A stretch of DNA of 38,285 nt. Origin: a bacterium. GTDB lineage: Bacteria; Actinomycetota; Acidimicrobiia; Acidimicrobiales; CATQHL01. Location: positions 1 to 38,285 of the forward strand of contig JAPOYM010000173.1 of the NCBI GenBank assembly GCA_026706565.1, written 5' to 3'. Within the stretch, counting starts at the first letter, position 1. Every line of letters starts with the position of its first letter. The notes beneath the pieces are model-generated. The model worked only from the letters and a program-made list of their open reading frames with translations, did no database searches and was not told the origin of the DNA. Of the stretch, positions 34,568 to 38,285 are shown one piece after another. The position numbers and the translations under genes were made by a program.

Positions 34568-35859
34568 CGTGTACTCCCCTCGCCAGCCGCCCGGACCACC
34601 TCGCCCACGACATCGCTGCGAGCGACCCGCCTTTGGACCGACGCGCCCGCGTGCCCGGCGCCGTGACCGCGCATCTCGCGCATCGAGACGACGCCGTCGG
34701 CCAGTTCGTCGGGCCCGACCAGCAGCGCCCAGCGCGCCCCGGAGCGGTCGGCCGCCTTCATCTGCGCCTTCATGGAGCGACCGTCGAAGGCGCGCTCCGC
34801 CCTGACGCCCGCCCCGCGCAGCTCCTCGGCTAGCAGCGTGGCCTCGCCTCCGCCGGTCACGTCCACCACGAACACGTCCGCCGCCCCCGGCGGCGGGGGG
34901 AACGCGCCCTCGGCGTCGCAGGCCAGCAGGAGGCGGTCCACCCCGAGCGCGAAACCCACGCCCGGCACCTCAGGGCCGCCCAAGTCGGCCACCAGTCCGT
35001 CGTAGCGGCCGCCGCCGCCGACCGCGTCCTGGGCGCCGTCGAGGGCGTCGGAGGCCAGCTCGAAGGCGGTGCGCCGGTAGTAGTCCAAGCCGCGCACCAG
35101 CCGGGGGTTGCGCTCGAACGGAATGCCCAGCGCCTCCAGTCCCGACAGCACCGCGCCGAAATGCCCCGCCGCCGCCTCGCTCCAGTAGTCGTCGACGGCC
35201 GGAGCGCCGGCCACGACGGCCAAGTCCGCGGGGCGCTTGGAGTCCAGCAGACGCAGCGGGTTGCGATCCAGCGTCTCGCGCCCCTGCGCCGACAACCCGG
35301 CGGCCCGCTGCTCGAAGTGGGCCGACAGCGCCCCCAGATACCTCTCCCGGTCGGCGCGGTCGCCCAGCGAGTTCACCACCAGGCGAAGCTCCCGGAGGCC
35401 GAGGCTCGTGCAGAACCGCCACGCCAGGGCGATCACCTCCACGTCAGCCTGCGGGTCGTCGCTGCCGAACAGCTCCGCACCCACCTGGTTGAACTGCCGG
35501 AAGCGCCCAGCCTGGGGCTTCTCGTAGCGGAACTGCGGCCCCTCGTACCACGCCTTCCACGGCAGCGTCGGGCGGTGCTGCACGAAGGCCCGCGCCAGCG
35601 AGGCGGTCAGCTCGGGGCGCAGCGCCAGGCGCCGGTCGCCGGGGTCCCGGAACTCATACATCTCCTTGGAGACGATGTCGGTGGCCTCGCCGACTCGCCG
35701 GAACACCTCGATCTGCTCGAACATCGGCGACACGACCTGGCCGTAGCCCGCCAGCTCGGCGGCGTCGGCGAAGGTCTCCGCCAGGGCGCGCAGCCTCGCC
35801 GAGTCCGGCGCCAGGATGTCGCGCGTGCCCCGCGGCGCCTGCAGCGACACGGCGCTCAC
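34564..35859 (-). CDS. hisS: Histidyl-tRNA synthetase
   Basis: The 431-residue class IIa enzyme has [20 protein letters not shown] at its N-terminus and motif 1 around [14 protein letters not shown]. Then come [20 protein letters not shown], motif 2 [32 protein letters not shown], the histidine motif [18 protein letters not shown], and motif 3 [16 protein letters not shown]. The C-terminal anticodon domain runs from [20 protein letters not shown]. The much longer ORF in the track runs through ndk and folC in a shadow frame. GTG 35859, overlapping the ndk stop as GTGA, is the real start. Confidence 0.95.
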   Translation of the reverse strand: MSAVSLQAPRGTRDILAPDSARLRALAETFADAAELAGYGQVVSPMFEQIEVFRRVGEATDIVSKEMYEFRDPGDRRLALRPELTASLARAFVQHRPTLPWKAWYEGPQFRYEKPQAGRFRQFNQVGAELFGSDDPQADVEVIALAWRFCTSLGLRELRLVVNSLGDRADRERYLGALSAHFEQRAAGLSAQGRETLDRNPLRLLDSKRPADLAVVAGAPAVDDYWSEAAAGHFGAVLSGLEALGIPFERNPRLVRGLDYYRRTAFELASDALDGAQDAVGGGGRYDGLVADLGGPEVPGVGFALGVDRLLLACDAEGAFPPPPGAADVFVVDVTGGGEATLLAEELRGAGVRAERAFDGRSMKAQMKAADRSGARWALLVGPDELADGVVSMREMRGHGAGHAGASVQRRVARSDVVGEVVRAAGEGSTR

Positions 35860-36269
35860 GTCGGGAGTTCGGGGAAGAACAGGGCGATCTCCCGCGCCGC
35901 GGCGGCCTCGCTGTCGCTGCCGTGAACGAGGTTCTCGGTGACCTCCAGGCCGAAGTCGCCGCGGATCGTGCCCGGCGGGGCGTCCGCAGGGTTCGTCGGA
36001 CCCATCAGCGTGCGGACGACGGCGTAAGTCTCCTCGGGCCCCTCCAGCACGAGCGCCAGCGTCGGCGAGCGGCCGATGAAGTCGCGCAGTTCCGGGTAGA
36101 AGGGTTTCTCGGTGTGCTCGGCGTAGTGGCGCGCCGCCAAGGCCGCGTCGACGTGCAGCAAGCGGGCCGCTGCGATCCGCAGTCCTTTGCGCTCGAAGCG
36201 GCTCAGGATCTCGCCCACCAGGCCGCGCTCGACGGCGTCCGGCTTGCACAGGACCAGCGTTGCACCCAT
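35856..36269 (-). CDS. ndk: Nucleoside diphosphate kinase
   Basis: The 137-residue enzyme transfers phosphate between nucleoside di- and triphosphates through a phosphohistidine. [20 protein letters not shown], the [15 protein letters not shown] segment, [20 protein letters not shown] and the nucleotide-site [20 protein letters not shown] are conserved. The catalytic histidine is in NLVHGSDS. It is coupled to hisS and lies 93 bases after folC. In most actinobacteria ndk is found near folC, as here. Confidence 0.95.
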   Translation of the reverse strand: MGATLVLCKPDAVERGLVGEILSRFERKGLRIAAARLLHVDAALAARHYAEHTEKPFYPELRDFIGRSPTLALVLEGPEETYAVVRTLMGPTNPADAPPGTIRGDFGLEVTENLVHGSDSEAAAAREIALFFPELPT

Positions 36270-36296
36270 CGTTCCCGCTCCGATTCGCTCCGAGAT

Positions 36297-36317
36297 CCCC
36301 CGCCCGGGGACCGGGGG
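36297..36317 (-). terminator. Possible hairpin between folC and ndk
   Basis: CCCCCG and CGGGGG form a 6-base-pair stem with a 9-base loop in the 93-base gap (36270-36362). No U-run follows. In DNA this GC-rich such pairing can arise by chance, so it is only a candidate. Confidence 0.25.
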
Positions 36318-36362
36318 TCAGGCTACCGGCGGGAGCGCGGCCCGGGCGGGAGGCCGGGGGCC

Positions 36363-37670
36363 TCAGAAGCTCGAGGCGCCGGCCGATTCGACGGCCTCGG
36401 CGTCGCGGGCTGCGCCGGCCACGTACAGGGAGCCCGACACGAAGACCATGTCGCCGCTGCCTGCCAGGGCCTTGGCGCGCCGCACCGCGGCGGCGGGGTC
36501 GTGAACGGCCTCGCAACGGATCCCGGCCTCGCCCGCGAGGCGGGCCAGCTCGGCGGCGGGGATCCCGCGAGGTGACGGCGCGGTCGTGGCGACGAGCAGT
36601 TCGCAGCGGAGGGCGCCGATCTCCTCGAACATGCGCAGCGGGTCGCGCTCGCGCATCATGCCGATCACCATGACCGTGCGGGCCGCGCCGGCGAAGTCCT
36701 CCTCGAGCGCGAGCCGGGCGGCCGAGGCGCCGTCGGGGTTGTGCGCGCCGTCCACGACGACCAGCGGGGACCGCCCGATGACCTCCATGCGACCCGCCAG
36801 CCCGGCGTCGCCGAACGCCTCGGCGACCACCTCGGCAGACGGCGGCGCGTCGAAGAACGCCTCGCAGGCGGCCAGGGCGAGCGCGGCGTTGTGGCCCTGA
36901 TGCCGGCCGTGCAGCCCCAGGAAGACGTCCTCGTAGCGCCCGCCGGCGGCGATGTCCAGCAGCCGGCCCCCCACGGCCAGGTCGTTGCGAGTGCAGGCGA
37001 AGTCCTCCCCCTGCAGGTACGTCCGGGAAGGCCCGGACTCGCTGAACACCCCGCGCAGAGCCGGGTCGGTCTCGCCCAGCACCAGCACGGAGCCGGGCTT
37101 GATGATTCCGGCCTTCTCCCACGCCACCGCCGCCCGCCATCCGGGGCCGCCGTCGGTGTGGTCCTCCCCCACGTTCGTGACCACCGCCACGTCGCCGTCT
37201 ACGACGTTGGTGGCGTCGTAGCGGCCTAGTTTGCCGACCTCCACGACGGCCACGTCCACAGCGGCGTCGGCGAAGCAGCGCAGCGCCGCGCCGGTCATTA
37301 TCTCGAACCAGGAGGGCTCGAGGCCGGAGGCCTCGACCGTCCGCCGCAGGTCGCCCAGCAGTTCAGCCAGGGCATCGTCGCCGGCGGGGGCGCCCGCTAG
37401 CTGTATGCGCTCGTTGATGCTGCTGACGTGCGGGCTCGTGTAGGTCCCTGCGTGCAGGCCCTGCGCCGCGAAGAGGCGGCTGACGAGGTGCGCGGTGGAT
37501 CCCTTCCCGTTGGTGCCGGTGATGTGTACCGACGGGAAGTCGCGCTGCGGGTCCCCCAGCACCGCCGCCAGCGACCGCATCCGGTCCAGGGACAGCCCGT
37601 GTACCGCCCCGGCGGTGGCCTCCAGGTTCACATGGCGGTCCAGCCACGCCAACCCGTCATGCAGCGTCAT
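36363..37670 (-). CDS. folC: Folylpolyglutamate synthase / dihydrofolate synthase
   Basis: The 435-residue Mur-ligase-like enzyme adds glutamate to folates and possibly to dihydropteroate. The P-loop is SVHITGTNGKGSTAHLVSRL, followed by TYTSPHVSSINERIQL. The metal-site segment is AVVEVGKLGRYDATNVV, where most members read VGLGGRxDATN. VVTNVGEDHTDGGPGWRA, WEKAGIIKPGSVLVLGE, GRHQGHNAALALAACEAF and VVVDGAHNPDGASAARLAL complete the fold. ATG 37670 fits the family start (TLHDGLAWLDRHVNLE); GTG 37691 is an alternative. It lies between clpX and ndk. A valS gene, frequent at this place in other actinobacteria, is absent. Confidence 0.93.
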   Translation of the reverse strand: MTLHDGLAWLDRHVNLEATAGAVHGLSLDRMRSLAAVLGDPQRDFPSVHITGTNGKGSTAHLVSRLFAAQGLHAGTYTSPHVSSINERIQLAGAPAGDDALAELLGDLRRTVEASGLEPSWFEIMTGAALRCFADAAVDVAVVEVGKLGRYDATNVVDGDVAVVTNVGEDHTDGGPGWRAAVAWEKAGIIKPGSVLVLGETDPALRGVFSESGPSRTYLQGEDFACTRNDLAVGGRLLDIAAGGRYEDVFLGLHGRHQGHNAALALAACEAFFDAPPSAEVVAEAFGDAGLAGRMEVIGRSPLVVVDGAHNPDGASAARLALEEDFAGAARTVMVIGMMRERDPLRMFEEIGALRCELLVATTAPSPRGIPAAELARLAGEAGIRCEAVHDPAAAVRRAKALAGSGDMVFVSGSLYVAGAARDAEAVESAGASSF

Positions 37671-37743
37671 CGGCTCGGGGGAACGCACCACAGCGTCGTG
37701 GGCCGTGCGGCTCGGACAACAGTTGGGGCGGGACAGCGCGGGC

Positions 37744-38285
37744 TCAGGAAGCGGCGCGCCTCGAGGCCTCGGCGGGACGCAGGCGCGGAACCAGGGTGGG
37801 GTTGGCGTTGGCCCGCACGGTGGCGTCGTCGATGACGCAGCGCTCGACGTCCGAGCGCCCCGGAAGGTCGAACATGAGGTCTAACAGCACCTCTTCCATC
37901 ACGGCCCGCAGGCCGCGGGCGCCGGTGCCGCGGGCCATGGCCACATCGGCCACCGCCTCGAGGGCCTCCGGGGTGAACTCCAGTTCGACGTTCTCGTACT
38001 CGAACTTCTTGCTGTACTGCTTGGTCAGGGAGTTCCGGGGCTCCACGAGGATGCGCACCAAGGCGTCCTGCTCGAGGTTCGACACGGCGCCCACCACCGG
38101 CAGCCGCCCCACCAACTCGGGGATCATGCCGAAACGCAGCAAGTCCTCGGGCTGGACCTTGCTGTACAGCTCGCCGAGGTCCTTCTCCTCGATCGGGCGC
38201 ACGTCGGCGCCGAACCCGACGCCCTTGCGTCCGATGCGGTTCTCCACGATCGTGTCGAGGCCGGCGAACGCCCCGCCGCAGACGA
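37744..38285 (-). CDS. clpX: ATP-dependent Clp protease ATP-binding subunit ClpX, C-terminal part
   Basis: The frame enters from the right edge and ends at 37744, giving about 180 residues. FAGLDTIVENRIGRKGVGFG, the segment LLRFGMIPELVGRLPVVGAV (with the pore-2-adjacent RFGMIPE), RILVEPRNSLTKQYSKKFEY, and sensor-2 GTGARGLRAVMEEVLLDLMF are diagnostic of ClpX. ClpX unfolds substrates for ClpP. The N-terminal zinc-finger domain and Walker motifs lie outside the window. The 73 bases between its stop and folC show nothing recognisable. Confidence 0.95.
   Translation of the reverse strand, partial: VCGGAFAGLDTIVENRIGRKGVGFGADVRPIEEKDLGELYSKVQPEDLLRFGMIPELVGRLPVVGAVSNLEQDALVRILVEPRNSLTKQYSKKFEYENVELEFTPEALEAVADVAMARGTGARGLRAVMEEVLLDLMFDLPGRSDVERCVIDDATVRANANPTLVPRLRPAEASRRAAS

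Noticed and set aside
34564-37140. 858-residue minus-strand ORF
   Set aside because: Only its C-terminal half is hisS; the upstream part is a shadow of ndk and folC. The true hisS start is the GTG at 35859.

Overview
The window is a high-GC chromosomal segment of an actinobacterium. I infer an Acidimicrobiia-like lineage, often known only from metagenomes, but no rRNA or marker gene proves it. The case for Actinomycetota is the gene order: hisS-aspS-rarA-DUF948-alaS, ruvX-mltG-aroE, aroK/aroB-aroQ-Xaa-Pro peptidase-efp-nusB, pyrR-pyrB-pyrC-carA-carB-pyrD-pyrF, then mihF-gmk-rpoZ-coaBC. This is the classic actinobacterial housekeeping supercluster, and mihF, the actinobacterial integration host factor, is diagnostic.

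Layout. (1) Positions 1-4500 are accessory DNA. They hold the 3' end of an unidentified gene, a decayed toxin/antitoxin pair (the toxin has a clear one-base frameshift), and a translationally coupled operon. That operon contains a piece resembling the C-terminal part of a GHKL ATPase, an unrecognised 326-residue protein, a small gene that looks frameshifted, and a DNA cytosine-C5 methyltransferase. A small retropepsin-like protease follows on the other strand. This looks like a partly eroded restriction/defence island. (2) Positions 4678-7328 (minus strand) hold coaBC, rpoZ, gmk and mihF. (3) Positions 7422-16498 (minus strand) hold seven pyrimidine genes in one chain of overlapping reading frames, headed by pyrR, with a PyrR-binding-loop consensus in the leader. 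(4) Positions 16720-21896 hold a small unknown gene, a nucleoside deaminase, nusB, efp, an Xaa-Pro peptidase, aroQ and a fused aroK-aroB. (5) Positions 21900-23110 are a scar: a duplicated element, the N-terminal remnant of an FAD (GMC-type) oxidoreductase and the internal remnant of an AAA ATPase. (6) Positions 23125-25621 (plus strand) hold ruvX-mltG-aroE, inverted relative to the usual order. (7) Positions 25677-38285 (minus strand) hold alaS, a DUF948 protein, an endonuclease/exonuclease/phosphatase gene with its middle deleted, a secreted protein, rarA, aspS, hisS, ndk, folC and the 3' end of clpX.

How the genes work together. pyrR-pyrF supply most of de novo UMP synthesis (pyrE is not here). 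aroKB, aroQ and aroE supply shikimate-pathway steps. gmk and ndk feed GTP and other NTPs, and coaBC and folC make cofactors. alaS, aspS, hisS, efp, nusB and rpoZ serve translation and transcription. ruvX and rarA act in DNA processing, and mltG in peptidoglycan synthesis. Copies of a REP-like palindrome (ATTCCGGC-4 nt-GCCGGAATGAC) sit only in intergenic gaps.

I see no tRNA, rRNA, CRISPR array or intact insertion sequence. The most distinctive points are the eroded GHKL/methyltransferase operon, the AroK-AroB fusion, the inverted ruvX-mltG-aroE block with its scar, the PyrR leader, and several genes caught at early stages of decay. Family assignments come from motif recognition by eye; no database search was possible.
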